Shown: positions 1 to 9,485, numbered from the stretch's first letter. The stretch is 64,000 nucleotides of DNA from Salibacterium salarium (GCF_030813635.1 NZ_JAUSUM010000002.1:248001-312000); one strand, 5' to 3'. Notes: generated by a model not told the origin, from the sequence alone. A program made the numbers and translations.

Positions 1-817
1 TTTTTCCAAAGAAAATCAGCTTGTGACTTTTCCGCGTGGTGGATCAGATATTACTGGTTCCATTATTGCAGCAGGTGTTAAGGCTGAACTTTATGAGAAT
101 TTCACCGATGTCGATTCAGTTTTTGCGGCGAATCCAACGGTGGTAGACAACCCATGTGCGATTAAACGCATGACTTTCAGAGAAATGAGAGAGCTATCTT
201 ATGCAGGGTTTGGTGTGTTTCATGATGAAGCGCTCATACCAGCGTTTAAAAGCAATATCCCCGTTTGTGTAAAAAACACAAATAACCCTGGAGCAAGCGG
301 CACAATGATTATTAATGAACGGGAATATGCGTTGAACCCTGTGATAGGTATTGCAGCGGATAAAGGTTTTAGCACCATTTATGTACGAAAATATTTAATG
401 AACCGTGAAGTTGGTTTTGGTCGCAAGTTATTATCGATTATTGAAAATGAAGGAATTTCATATGAACATATTCCGTCTGGTATTGATGATACATCCGTGA
501 TTTTAGAAAATGACCAATTAACTCCTGAAAAAGAAGAAAAAATCATTCATCGTATTATAAATGAACTTGGTGCGGATGATGCGTACTTTGAAAAAGATTT
601 TGCAATGATTATGCTTGTTGGTGAAGGAATGCATGAAACGGTAGGGATTGCAGCAAGGGCAACCAAAGCTCTGTCTGAAAAAGAAGTTAATATTGAAATG
701 ATTAATCAAGGTTCTTCAGAAGTTTCTCTATCGTTTGGTATACATGATGAGGATGTAGATAAAGCAATCCGTGGATTATATGAAGAATTCTTCAGTACAA
801 AAGAAGTGTTACAGTAG
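1..817 (+). CDS. yclM: Aspartate kinase, class III type, C-terminal part (5' end outside window)
   Basis: Phosphorylates L-aspartate, the first step toward lysine, threonine, methionine and diaminopimelate. The frame is open from base 2, so the GTG at 23 is internal and not a start. About 271 residues are visible. They begin in the kinase domain with the RGGSDITGS substrate/ATP-binding segment and the ENFTDVDSVF segment typical of YclM-like enzymes. Two C-terminal ACT regulatory regions follow (around VVGIAADKGFSTIYV and FAMIMLVGEGM; the end carries EVNIEMINQGSSEVS). The closest family I recognise is the B. subtilis monofunctional YclM/ThrD enzyme. A strong terminator follows immediately. Confidence 0.93.
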   Translation, partial: FSKENQLVTFPRGGSDITGSIIAAGVKAELYENFTDVDSVFAANPTVVDNPCAIKRMTFREMRELSYAGFGVFHDEALIPAFKSNIPVCVKNTNNPGASGTMIINEREYALNPVIGIAADKGFSTIYVRKYLMNREVGFGRKLLSIIENEGISYEHIPSGIDDTSVILENDQLTPEKEEKIIHRIINELGADDAYFEKDFAMIMLVGEGMHETVGIAARATKALSEKEVNIEMINQGSSEVSLSFGIHDEDVDKAIRGLYEEFFSTKEVLQ

Positions 818-825
818 AATCGATG

Positions 826-864
826 AAAAAGCTCTTTTGCCACATCCAGGCAAAAGAGCTTTTT
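826..864. terminator. Bidirectional intrinsic terminator between aspartate kinase and sodium channel genes
   Basis: GCTCTTTTGCC (831-841) pairs with GGCAAAAGAGC (849-859) around a 7-base loop. An A-run precedes the stem and a T-run follows it, so it can stop transcription in both directions between two convergent genes. Confidence 0.85.
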
Positions 865-878
865 GTTATACTTAAAAA

Positions 879-1718
879 TTATTTGCTTCGATGCTTTTTT
901 TCATCTAGGAGCAGTTCTTTTAATTCTTGAACTTCCTTTCGCAACTCTTTCACTTCATTTTCGGAGGATTTCTCAGAAACTAGAGTACTATCCTGTTCCA
1001 TTCCCATTTCATCAACTTTTTCCACATTATTAACGATGACACCGATGAATAAGTTAAAAATGACAAAGGTACCAACAAGTACAAAGCTGACAAAGTAAAT
1101 CCAAGCTGATGGTGAAGTCTCTAGTAATGGCCTCATGACATTACTAGCCCATGACTCTAACGTAACTACTTGAAAAAGTGTGAGCAAGGAATCTCCAAGA
1201 CTTCCGAAATATTCAGGTGCAATATGTTGATATAATATCGTACCAATTACAGCATAAATATAAAAGATGATCCCCATTAAAATCATAATATTTCCAAGTG
1301 CTGGAATAGTCATAAGCAGTGCATCAACCAACCGCCGTAATGATGGGATGAATGATATTGCTCGAAGAATTCTTAACACTCTTAGTACACGCAGGACTGT
1401 TACAAAATGAGCGCCGGTAAATATAAAGCCAGATATAACTATTAAGAAATCAAACCAATTCCATGGGCCTCGAAAAAAAGAATAAAAGGGTTTAGAACCA
1501 ACGATTCGCAACGCAATTTCAATCGTAAAAATCCATAGTAGGATCCGGTCGGCCATGTAAAAAAGTGATTGATTATTTTGATAAATCCCTTGAAATGTTT
1601 CTAGTCCAACAATCGCCGCATTGATGAGAATTATAATCATCACCGAATGTATAAATAGTCGATGTTCGACAAGACGTGATATTTTATCTCTCCAATTTTC
1701 CGCAGACTTGCTGTTCAT
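879..1718 (-). CDS. Voltage-gated sodium channel, NaChBac/NavBac family
   Basis: Single-domain six-transmembrane channel subunit of 279 aa that would assemble as a tetramer in the cytoplasmic membrane. S4 carries arginines every third residue in the VLRVLRVLRILRA stretch (voltage sensor). The pore loop has the sodium-selectivity motif TLESWAS, as in B. halodurans NaChBac. S6 is followed by an acidic linker and a C-terminal coiled coil (EVKELRKEVQELKELL). The frame stays open upstream, but the ATG at 1718 has an AAAGGAGAGG SD site 10 bases away and matches the family's N-terminus. It lies downstream of proBAC on the same strand but probably not in the same transcript. In alkaliphilic bacilli such channels serve sodium re-entry, motility and pH homeostasis; that role is inferred here. 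Confidence 0.93.
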   Translation of the reverse strand: MNSKSAENWRDKISRLVEHRLFIHSVMIIILINAAIVGLETFQGIYQNNQSLFYMADRILLWIFTIEIALRIVGSKPFYSFFRGPWNWFDFLIVISGFIFTGAHFVTVLRVLRVLRILRAISFIPSLRRLVDALLMTIPALGNIMILMGIIFYIYAVIGTILYQHIAPEYFGSLGDSLLTLFQVVTLESWASNVMRPLLETSPSAWIYFVSFVLVGTFVIFNLFIGVIVNNVEKVDEMGMEQDSTLVSEKSSENEVKELRKEVQELKELLLDEKKHRSK

Positions 1719-1832
1719 AAGTATCGATTTCCTCTCCTTTACGATTCCTTTCCTTTTCCGCTGCTTTTTGATTCTACTAGAAGAATAGAAGAGAATAAAG
1801 ATGATAAATGAAAAAAACGTGTACAAACAGTG

Positions 1833-1871
1833 AAAAGACGCAACACCCTTTTCTTGGAATGTCACGTCTTT
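1833..1871 (-). terminator. Probable terminator after proC
   Basis: On the minus strand AAAGACG pairs with CGTCTTT, with further imperfect pairs (ACA..CC / GG.TGT) inside, and a short T-run ends the stem. It lies just past the proC stop and before the sodium channel gene. Confidence 0.4.
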
Positions 1872-1878
1872 ATCGTTA

Positions 1879-2715
1879 CTAATTATTGAACTTTGTAGAA
1901 CCTCCTAAAGCTTTTGATTGATTAATGGCAGCGTGAATAGCTTTCTGAAAGCTTTCTTGTAATCTATTACTTTCCATTGATTGGAATGCTGCTTCTGTTG
2001 TACCTCCTGGACTTATCACTTCATTGTAAAGGTCTCGCGGGGACAAATGTGATGATTGAAGGCGGACAGCTGCACCATAGATTGTTTGTATGATTAATTC
2101 TTTCGCTTTTTCTTCAGATAAACCAGCATCTTTGGCTACATTACTCATAGCTTCTACAAAATAATAGAAATAAGCCGGTCCACTGCCGGAAATGCCAGTA
2201 ACAGCATCTAGATGAGATTCTTCAAGAATCGTCACGGTTCCAATAGCGGAGAATAAGTCCGCTGCTTGATCGAGATGATGTTGGGCTGCATAATAACCAG
2301 AACTGACTGCTGTTGATGATGCTCCTACTTTCGCTGATGTATTAGGCATTACACGAACAACAGGAATGGGATTATCTAATAATTGTTCGATGTAAGAAGT
2401 AGTCACACCGGCTAGAACAGAGAGAACTAATTTATTTTCTGTTATAACAGGTTTGAGTGTAGCAACAGCTTCTTCTATATGCTTTGGTTTCATAGCTAAG
2501 ATGATGATATCTGCTATTTCGACTGCTTTTGTTGGAGTAGGTGTTGTATTAACACCAAAATTGTTTTTTATGTCTAGTAAACGTTGCTCGTTAGAATGAT
2601 TAGTAACAGTAATATTTGTTGGTGATACAAGATGTTTTTTGAGCAAACCACCGATAATTGATTCTGCCATCGATCCTGCGCCAATGAAGGCAATGGTTTT
2701 GTCGTCTGTCATCAT
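1879..2715 (-). CDS. proC: Pyrroline-5-carboxylate reductase
   Basis: Final step of proline synthesis: NAD(P)H reduction of pyrroline-5-carboxylate to L-proline in the cytosol. The 278-aa length is normal. The N-terminal Rossmann motif IGAGSMAESIIGGL (about residues 11-24) binds the cofactor. The conserved C-terminal dimerisation region includes GITGSGPAYFYYFVEAM and the SPGGTTEAA signature. Two consecutive ATG codons (2715 and 2712) follow a GGAGG SD; the second has the better spacing. The gene starts 8 bases after proA, whose TAG stop overlaps the SD, so the two are clearly co-transcribed. Confidence 0.95.
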   Translation of the reverse strand: MMTDDKTIAFIGAGSMAESIIGGLLKKHLVSPTNITVTNHSNEQRLLDIKNNFGVNTTPTPTKAVEIADIIILAMKPKHIEEAVATLKPVITENKLVLSVLAGVTTSYIEQLLDNPIPVVRVMPNTSAKVGASSTAVSSGYYAAQHHLDQAADLFSAIGTVTILEESHLDAVTGISGSGPAYFYYFVEAMSNVAKDAGLSEEKAKELIIQTIYGAAVRLQSSHLSPRDLYNEVISPGGTTEAAFQSMESNRLQESFQKAIHAAINQSKALGGSTKFNN

Positions 2716-2723
2716 GTTTCCTC

Positions 2724-3971
2724 CTATTCTTTTATTTGGCCGCTGCCTTCTACTAAATATTTCAAAGATGTTAAAGCATTTAATCCCATTGGTCCACGGG
2801 CATGAAGTTTTTGAGTACTGACACCAATTTCTGCTCCGAAACCAAACTCAAAACCGTCGGTAAATCGGGTAGATGCATTATGATAAAGAACAGCTGCGTC
2901 CAAGTTTGAGAAAAATAGGTTCTTATTGGATTCTTCTTCTGTTATGATCGCTTCAGAATGTCCGGTACTGTATTCTTTAATATGAGCAATAGCACCATTG
3001 ATATCTGGTACCATCTTGACAGCGGTGGTTAAGTCCAAATATTCTTCTGACCAGTCTGTTTCGGTGGCGGCTTTAACATCAGGGTGGATTGACTGTACAC
3101 TTTGATCACCCCGAACTTCAACCTCATTTTCTACGAGCGTTTTAATAAGTGCTGTCCCGTGTTGCTCCGCCCATTTTTCATGTAAGATAATTGTTTCAGC
3201 AGCATTACATACAGACGGCCTATTCGTTTTAGCGTTAAGAGCGATATTTATTCCCATTTCTTTTGTGGCGCTTTCATCTATAAACACATGACAGTTTCCT
3301 ACTCCTGTTTCAAGAACTGGAACAGAAGACTGCTGTACAACGGTTTGAATAAGACCTGCTCCACCTCGAGGAATAAGGACATCCAAATAATCGTTCATCG
3401 TAAACAATTCTGCAGCTGCTTCTCTGGATGTATCTTTTGCTAACTGAATGGCATCTGTTGGAATATTATGGTTTTCGAGCACTTTATGAATGGAAGAGAC
3501 GACTGCTTTGTTTGAAAAATCAGCTGATGAACTTCCTCTTAAAAACGCTGCGTTTCCCGTTTTTAAACATAGTGCAGCGGCATCTGCTGTCACGTTAGGG
3601 CGGGCTTCATAAATAATACCAACTACGCCAAGCGGAACACGAATACTTTGGATATGAATGCCGTTAGGGCGAGTCCAGCTTTCGATTGCTTGGCCGATTG
3701 GGTCTTGAAGACTTTGGATATGCCGAAAGCCGTCGGCCATATTGTAAATACGCTGTTCATTTAATCGTAATCTGTCCATTAGAGCTTTGGAAATACCGTT
3801 ATCGTAACCAGCTTGTAAGTCTTTTTCGTTTTCAGCTAAAATCAGTTCTTTATCTTTTTCAAGCTGATCTGCTATTGCAGATAATAACTCATTCTTTTCT
3901 ATAGAGGTAAGCATTGCTATGCTGTCTGCGGCTTTTTTCGCTTTTTTTCCCTGTTCTAAAATAATTCCCAT
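2724..3971 (-). CDS. proA: Gamma-glutamyl phosphate reductase
   Basis: Second step of proline synthesis: NADPH reduction of L-glutamyl-5-phosphate to glutamate-5-semialdehyde. The protein is 415 aa and belongs to the aldehyde dehydrogenase superfamily. The catalytic cysteine lies in the conserved segment NRPSVCNAAETI. The C-terminal signature TDGFEFGFGAEIGVSTQKLHARGPMGL is also present (read in two parts: FGFGAEIGVS and ARGPMGL). It lies one base after proB and next to proC, forming a proBAC operon behind a proline T-box. B. subtilis keeps proBA and proC (proI) at different loci, so a complete BAC operon is a small difference. Confidence 0.96.
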   Translation of the reverse strand: MGIILEQGKKAKKAADSIAMLTSIEKNELLSAIADQLEKDKELILAENEKDLQAGYDNGISKALMDRLRLNEQRIYNMADGFRHIQSLQDPIGQAIESWTRPNGIHIQSIRVPLGVVGIIYEARPNVTADAAALCLKTGNAAFLRGSSSADFSNKAVVSSIHKVLENHNIPTDAIQLAKDTSREAAAELFTMNDYLDVLIPRGGAGLIQTVVQQSSVPVLETGVGNCHVFIDESATKEMGINIALNAKTNRPSVCNAAETIILHEKWAEQHGTALIKTLVENEVEVRGDQSVQSIHPDVKAATETDWSEEYLDLTTAVKMVPDINGAIAHIKEYSTGHSEAIITEEESNKNLFFSNLDAAVLYHNASTRFTDGFEFGFGAEIGVSTQKLHARGPMGLNALTSLKYLVEGSGQIKE

Positions 3972-3972
3972 T

Positions 3973-5091
3973 TTATATCCTCTCCTTTTCTATATGAACC
4001 CACTCATCACGATGGATGACCTCTGCTCTTTGGGTAACGGTCATTGCAGCTGCTTCGAGGGAAGATTTCCCTTTAATTTGCATGATTTCAGTCGCTGACA
4101 TGTTGACCTGGCCTTTTCCAATCAAATGTCCTTTATAATCTTTCACTTCTACGACGGCTCCCATTTCAAATTGACCATCCACCTTAATGATGCCGGCTGG
4201 AAGTAAGCTCCGTCCTTTTTGCAATAGGGCTGTTTTTGCCCCTTCGTCTATAGTGAGTTCCCCTGTAGATAAAGAATGAAGGGCAAGCCATTGTTTTTTA
4301 CTGTTCAGCACAAAACGTCCTGGGAATCCGATGTAGGTGCCGTCTCCTTTTCCGGCTAAAACATCTAATAATGATGAAGGACCCGAAGTCATTCCGATAA
4401 ATGCTCTCAATCCAAGTGATAATGCTGTATGAGCAGCCTGAAGTTTTGATTTCATTCCACCAGTACCGACGCTACTCCCACTTTCACCAGCCTCCTCAAA
4501 GAGTTCCTCGTGAACTTCTGATAGAAAGTGATATCGTTTAGCATTTGAGTTCGTTTTAGGATTAGAATCATAAATTCCATTTATATCTGTTATAATGATT
4601 AGACAATCGGCGTGAATAAGCCCCCCGACAAGTGCGGACAGCATATCATTATCACCAAATGTTAGCTCATCAACAGCAATGGAGTCATTTTCGTTAATAA
4701 TTGGGAGAACGCCGCGGTTTAGCAATTCGGTTAAAGTAGAGTAGGCATTTTGATATTGAGATTTATCGGAAAAATTATCGCGCGTCAAAAGTATTTGACC
4801 GGTTTCAATACCATATTCTTTAAATGCTTCTGTGTACGCCTGCATTAATAAACCTTGGCCCACTGCCGCGGATGCTTGTTTGCCTGCAAGAGTAACAGGA
4901 CGGGTAGGATATTTTAATCCTGAAAACCCAGCTGCCACCGCACCAGAAGAAATAAGGACGACTTGATGGCCTTCTTTTTTTAACCTAGCAATGGATTCAA
5001 CATAAGCATTTAGTTTGGTCCGGCTTAATTCTCCGCCGGAATTCGTTAACGAACTACTTCCAATTTTAACGACGATACGCTCTTTTTTCAT
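3973..5091 (-). CDS. proB: Glutamate 5-kinase with C-terminal PUA domain
   Basis: First committed step of proline synthesis: ATP-dependent phosphorylation of glutamate. The 372-aa protein has an amino acid kinase domain ([10 protein letters not shown] at the N-terminus, [35 protein letters not shown]) followed by a PUA domain from about residue 275. The frame extends to a TTG at 5109, but that stretch contains the SD (AAAGGGGTG), so the ATG at 5091 is the start. As first gene of proBAC it follows a T-box terminator directly, so readthrough should depend on uncharged tRNA-Pro. The family is usually feedback-inhibited by proline. Confidence 0.96.
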   Translation of the reverse strand: MKKERIVVKIGSSSLTNSGGELSRTKLNAYVESIARLKKEGHQVVLISSGAVAAGFSGLKYPTRPVTLAGKQASAAVGQGLLMQAYTEAFKEYGIETGQILLTRDNFSDKSQYQNAYSTLTELLNRGVLPIINENDSIAVDELTFGDNDMLSALVGGLIHADCLIIITDINGIYDSNPKTNSNAKRYHFLSEVHEELFEEAGESGSSVGTGGMKSKLQAAHTALSLGLRAFIGMTSGPSSLLDVLAGKGDGTYIGFPGRFVLNSKKQWLALHSLSTGELTIDEGAKTALLQKGRSLLPAGIIKVDGQFEMGAVVEVKDYKGHLIGKGQVNMSATEIMQIKGKSSLEAAAMTVTQRAEVIHRDEWVHIEKERI

Positions 5092-5111
5092 ATTTATCAC
5101 CCCTTTCAAAC

Positions 5112-5404
5112 AAAAAACTCTTCCGTCCTTCTTTCTAAAAGGACGGAAGAGTCATCGGTTCCGCGGTACCACCTTTATTAGACAACAAATGAAAAAAAGA
5201 TGTCGTCTCTCTTGATACATCCTGTAACGAAGGATAGACGGTCAAGTTATGTCCTGACAGCTCCAAGGCGGGTTCAAAAACGTATTTTCCGTGCAAAACC
5301 TCTCAGCCTAGGGTTTTGCTCTCTGAATGGAAATGCGGAATTTTACTATTCCCTTTCGCGGCCGATTTCTGTATAAATATTGATTACGTTAAAATTTTAT
5401 ATGT
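5112..5404 (-). promoter_or_regulatory. T-box leader of proBAC, proline-specific
   Basis: The minus strand carries the T-box sequence GGTGGTACCGCGG (complement of 5161-5173). It is followed by an 11-bp terminator stem CTCTTCCGTCC/GGACGGAAGAG (5118-5151) with a T-run (5112-5117). Upstream are stem I elements (GAGAGCAAAACC, GGCTGAGAGG). The specifier region reads GAA-CCC-GCC-TTGGAG, so the specifier is probably CCC (5270-5272), a proline codon. The ileS leader in this window has the same layout (ATC before ACC-CTTGAG), which supports the alignment. Uncharged tRNA-Pro would stabilise the antiterminator and switch on proBAC. Confidence 0.92.
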
Positions 5405-5410
5405 ATCTTA

Positions 5411-5440
5411 ATTATCTGAGAAATTGAATCCATTTGTCAA
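5411..5440 (-). promoter_or_regulatory. Sigma-A promoter of the proBAC T-box transcript
   Basis: On the minus strand TTGACA (complement of 5435-5440) is followed after 18 bases by GATAAT (complement of 5411-5416), placing the start near 5404, just before T-box stem I. The -35 overlaps the -35 of the opposite promoter for yqjQ. Confidence 0.65.
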
Positions 5441-5462
5441 GTATTTATCGATATTATATATT
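5434..5462 (+). promoter_or_regulatory. Sigma-A promoter of yqjQ
   Basis: TTGTCA (5434-5439), a 17-base spacer and TATATT (5457-5462), about 30 bases upstream of the yqjQ start. It shares the bases TTGTCAA with the -35 of the divergent proB promoter. Confidence 0.6.
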
Positions 5463-5493
5463 AACTTACATAAAGCGGGAAAGGGGCGATAAA

Positions 5494-6279
5494 ATGGCCC
5501 GTACACCAAAAAATATACTAATTACAGGGGCATCGAGTGGAATTGGAGCAGAGCTTGCCAAAAAAGCAGCTGATAACGGTGATTATCCTTTACTTGTTGC
5601 AAGATCTGTTCAGAAATTAAAAAGTCTTGAGAAGGAACTTAGGAGAATGGGCTGCGTTTGTAGCATTTTTCCAGTAGACGTAACAGACGAACAAGCAGTA
5701 ATAGAAATGATAGTGGAGATTGAACAGCATTTTGGTGAAATTGATGTTGTCATAAATAATGCTGGTGTTGGAACTTTTGACTTGGTGGAAAACTTAACAT
5801 CAGAAGACGTAAAACAGATGATTAATGTGAATATCACAGGTGTGTTTAATATAACAAAAACAATACTGCCGTATATGAAGACACGTAATGATGGCCATAT
5901 CATAAATATAGGCTCTCAAGCAGGTCGTTTAGCCACACCGAAATCCTCAATCTATGCAGCAACGAAGCACGCACTAATTGGATTCAGTAATGCTCTTCGT
6001 TTGGAAACATCGGCATTTTCTATTCGTGTTTCAATCGTTAATCCTGGACCAGTACGAACACCATTTATAAGAAAAGCAGATCCAAGCGGAAACTATGAGA
6101 AGGCTGTAGAGAACTTTTTTGTTGATCCTGCTAAGCTTGCAAAAAAAATCATGGGATTGGTAGATAAACCACGGCGGGAATTGAATTTACCATGGTGGAT
6201 GGCAGCTGCAGCTCGAATTCATGCTGTGATTCCGGCTGTTGTAGAAAAGCTAGGAAACCGTCAGTTTAAGAAAAAATAA
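5494..6279 (+). CDS. yqjQ: Short-chain dehydrogenase/reductase, YqjQ-like
   Basis: A 261-aa classical SDR oxidoreductase; the substrate is unknown. It has the NAD(P)-binding motif TGASSGIG near the N-terminus, the NNAG motif, the catalytic serine (NIGSQAG) and the YAATK active-site motif. The sequence resembles B. subtilis YqjQ. The ATG at 5494 has a GAAAGGGGCGATAAA SD region; the open frame further upstream overlaps the promoter and is not coding. The gene is divergent from proBAC and is followed by ylbG. In B. subtilis yqjQ is elsewhere, so this is a local rearrangement, and ylbF, the usual partner before ylbG, is absent here. Confidence 0.88.
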   Translation: MARTPKNILITGASSGIGAELAKKAADNGDYPLLVARSVQKLKSLEKELRRMGCVCSIFPVDVTDEQAVIEMIVEIEQHFGEIDVVINNAGVGTFDLVENLTSEDVKQMINVNITGVFNITKTILPYMKTRNDGHIINIGSQAGRLATPKSSIYAATKHALIGFSNALRLETSAFSIRVSIVNPGPVRTPFIRKADPSGNYEKAVENFFVDPAKLAKKIMGLVDKPRRELNLPWWMAAAARIHAVIPAVVEKLGNRQFKKK

Positions 6280-6302
6280 AACAGCTTTATTTATAAGCTA
6301 TA

Positions 6303-6331
6303 TTGCTGTTACGATAGACTCGTGCTAGACT
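6303..6331 (+). promoter_or_regulatory. Possible sigma-A promoter of ylbG
   Basis: TTGCTG (6303-6308), 17 bases, TAGACT (6326-6331), about 35 bases before the ylbG start. Both hexamers match only moderately. Confidence 0.35.
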
Positions 6332-6367
6332 GAGTGAAACTCATTTTAATGAAAAGGAGACAGACCG

Positions 6368-6643
6368 ATGCATGTAGATCGAGTAGGAATCGCCGTCTGG
6401 CTCCGTTCGACAAAACAAGTACGTCACTTGCGCAAATACGGAGTCGTATATTATGTTTCGAAGAGTATGAAATATGCTATTTTATATTGCAATCGTTCGG
6501 ATGTTCATCATTTAGTACAGGAGTTAGAGTCATTATCTTATGTAGACAAAGCGGAACGATCAAAAAAACCAGAGATTCGAACGGAATTTAGCAAGCCAAG
6601 CAAACCAAAAGAAAATTCTTATGACTACAATGTAGGTATTTAA
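6368..6643 (+). CDS. ylbG: YlbG family protein (DUF2129/UPF0298)
   Basis: A 91-aa small cytosolic protein of the YlbG family, function unknown. Recognisable features are the IAVWLRSTKQVRHLRKYG start, the YVSKSMKYAILYC strand and the C-terminal DYNVGI. It starts at an ATG with AAGGAGA 9 bases upstream. In B. subtilis it follows ylbF (a RicAFT-complex subunit) and precedes ylbH/rsmD. Here a transporter gene and a leader RNA lie between ylbG and rsmD, and ylbF is missing from the locus. A strong hairpin terminator follows. Confidence 0.9.
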   Translation: MHVDRVGIAVWLRSTKQVRHLRKYGVVYYVSKSMKYAILYCNRSDVHHLVQELESLSYVDKAERSKKPEIRTEFSKPSKPKENSYDYNVGI

Positions 6644-6684
6644 AAGAGCGTCTCTTTCTTTTTTGGAAAGAGACGCTCTTTTTT
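6642..6684 (+). terminator. Terminator after ylbG
   Basis: AAAGAGCGTCTCTTTC pairs with GAAAGAGACGCTCTTT and is followed by a T-run; the stem has about 16 base pairs. Confidence 0.88.
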
Positions 6685-6823
6685 GCCAGTTATTTTGATG
6701 ATTACTGTAACGTTTGACGTGATAACAAATGCTTCTTTTACGGGAGGTTTGATCATTATTTCTATTAATTGTTTCGTTCCTCGAATTGTATTAAAATAAC
6801 GGAGTAGAAAGAAGGGACTTTTC

Positions 6824-8014
6824 ATGATTAATTGGAAGAAAAATCTTTATATATTAACGGTTTCAATATTTATTGTAATGGCGGCAATGACAATGATTGT
6901 CCCTTTTTTGCCGCTGTATTTACAGGAGCTTGGTGTAACAGACCCTGCCAAAGTCAGTACGTGGGCGGGTCTTATTTTTGGTATTAACTTTTTTAGTGCT
7001 TTCCTTGTTTCTCCTTTTTGGGGGCGGTTAGCAGATAAGCACGGACGACGTTTAATGGTGTTGCGTTCCGGTTTTGGGATGGCGATTGTTATGATACTGA
7101 TGGGATTTGCCACAGGTCCATGGAGTCTTTTCTTTTTTAGGTTACTAAATGGAACGATTTCTGGTTTTAACCCAGCATCGATAGCATTGATATCGACTAA
7201 TACACCAAAAGAGTATGTCGGTCGGGCGCTTGGCATTTTACAGGCTGGCGCAGTAGCTGGCAGTATTTGCGGACCGTTATTCGGTGGATTGATGGCAGAA
7301 ATTGTAGGATTCCGTATGATTTTTAATATTACAGGAATTTTTATTGCACTGGCTGCCTTTACTGTATTGATTTTCGTAAAAGAAGATTTTACCCCTCCGA
7401 AGAATGAAGAGAAAACAAGTACTAAACAGGATTTTAAAACTATTGCTGCAATAAAGCCGATTCCGTCCATTTATGTTATTATATTCTTAATTCAATTCGG
7501 TTTAGTCGGTGTCAATCCGCTTGTATCGCTGTTTGTAGAAGAATTGAGTGAAGGGATGAATAGTGCTTTCTTTGCTGGTCTGGCAGTTTCTTCAATGGGA
7601 TTTGCCAATATGTTGGCATCACCGAAACTTGGAAAATGGAGCGATCGAAAAGGAGCACAATATGTTTTATATGGTTCCTTAATCGGGGCTGCTATTTGTT
7701 CGATACCACAAGCCTTTGTAACGGAGTTGTGGCAGCTTATTGGTATGAGATTTTTCACTGGATTATGCTTAGGAGGACTGCTTCCGGCTGCTAACACGCT
7801 TATTCGAAAGCTTGCACCTGAGGGGATGGAAAGCCGAACGTATGGATTTTCGAATAGTTTCTTGTTTTTAGGAAATATGCTTGGTCCAATGATTGGAGGC
7901 TTCATAGCGGGATTTGCTGGTATAAGAAGCTTGTTCATCATTTCCGCTTTGTTATTGTTTATTGGTGTTATCACGATGAGAAAACAAGTTTTGCCGGTAT
8001 TGGATAATAGATAA
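6824..8014 (+). CDS. MFS multidrug-efflux-type transporter
   Basis: A 396-aa integral membrane protein with about 12 predicted hydrophobic helices. The conserved MFS loop motif between helices 2 and 3 reads GRLADKHGRR, and a second copy in the other half reads GKWSDRKGAQ. The N-terminal half contains GILQAGAVAGSICGPLFGG, typical of drug:proton antiporters of the NorA/PmrA/TetA type. The substrate cannot be told from sequence. It lies between ylbG and rsmD, which are adjacent in B. subtilis, so it appears to be an insertion in the ylb block. The SD is AGAAAGAAGGGA. No plus-strand U-rich terminator follows; the next element is the rsmD leader. Confidence 0.88.
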   Translation: MINWKKNLYILTVSIFIVMAAMTMIVPFLPLYLQELGVTDPAKVSTWAGLIFGINFFSAFLVSPFWGRLADKHGRRLMVLRSGFGMAIVMILMGFATGPWSLFFFRLLNGTISGFNPASIALISTNTPKEYVGRALGILQAGAVAGSICGPLFGGLMAEIVGFRMIFNITGIFIALAAFTVLIFVKEDFTPPKNEEKTSTKQDFKTIAAIKPIPSIYVIIFLIQFGLVGVNPLVSLFVEELSEGMNSAFFAGLAVSSMGFANMLASPKLGKWSDRKGAQYVLYGSLIGAAICSIPQAFVTELWQLIGMRFFTGLCLGGLLPAANTLIRKLAPEGMESRTYGFSNSFLFLGNMLGPMIGGFIAGFAGIRSLFIISALLLFIGVITMRKQVLPVLDNR

Positions 8015-8026
8015 AAGTAATAAAAA

Positions 8027-8162
8027 AAGGCTGTTCCTCAGGGTTGTAGGAACAGCCTTGCCCGTATATCCCGGGCTATGGGAGAGGAGAAACCGGAGGA
8101 AGAACTTATGGGGAAACGTAAGCCTTCTCCGCGGTTGCCAGCAACATGGATTCATGCTGCTG
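8027..8162 (+). promoter_or_regulatory. Structured leader RNA upstream of rsmD (ylbH-leader candidate)
   Basis: At least four hairpins stand in a row. (1) A perfect 12-bp stem AAGGCTGTTCCT/AGGAACAGCCTT (8027-8059). (2) GCCCG/CGGGC (8060-8076). (3) A longer arm, AACCGGAG.AAG with CTT-CTCC and CGGTT plus an inner CTTA/TAAG (8091-8136). (4) CAGCAACATG/CATGCTGCTG (8139-8162). The Rfam ylbH leader is a conserved structured RNA of unknown function found before ylbH (rsmD) in Bacillales. Position and structure agree, but I could not compare it with the covariance model. Confidence 0.62.
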
Positions 8163-8182
8163 TTTGTAAGTATGCACGATGA
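8108..8182 (+). CDS. Possible 24-aa leader peptide inside the rsmD leader
   Basis: An ATG with a well-placed GGAGGAAG SD (7-base spacing) opens a 24-codon frame (MGKRKPSPRL start, KYAR end). It closes at a TGA 107 bases before the rsmD ATG. The SD lies in the 5' arm of the third leader hairpin, so its translation could be coupled to folding. The frame may equally be chance sequence within a structured RNA. No homolog is known to me. Confidence 0.22.
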   Translation: MGKRKPSPRLPATWIHAAVCKYAR

Positions 8183-8289
8183 AAAGCAGATTTATACGTG
8201 TTTTTTGGATGAATCATAAATTCTTATGTTTGCCTTTTTCTGTTTTTGTGGTAGGATTAGGACGAAATTTAAGAAAGGAAAGAACGTGT

Positions 8290-9353
<1,064 letters not shown>

Positions 9354-9446
9354 CAGTCTGTGTTTTTGGATGAAATCTATGGAAAATCGTGCACCCTAAC
9401 AACTAATAACGGAACAATTTCACTATGAAAAACTGCTGAATAACAA

Positions 9447-9485
9447 GGGTTGCCTCCAAAGTTGTATGGGGGCAGCCCCTTTTCT
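9447..9485 (+). terminator. Terminator after coaD
   Basis: GGGTTGCCTCC pairs with GGGGGCAGCCC (with G-U pairs) around a 10-base loop, followed by CTTTTCTT. Confidence 0.7.

Noticed and set aside
23-25. GTG as start of the aspartate kinase
   Set aside because: The frame continues upstream to the window edge and the residues there match the kinase domain; the gene is simply cut by the window.
8027-8059. Perfect 12-bp hairpin as terminator of the MFS gene
   Set aside because: No T-run follows on the plus strand; the T-run exists only for the minus strand, where no gene ends. It fits better as the first helix of the rsmD leader.
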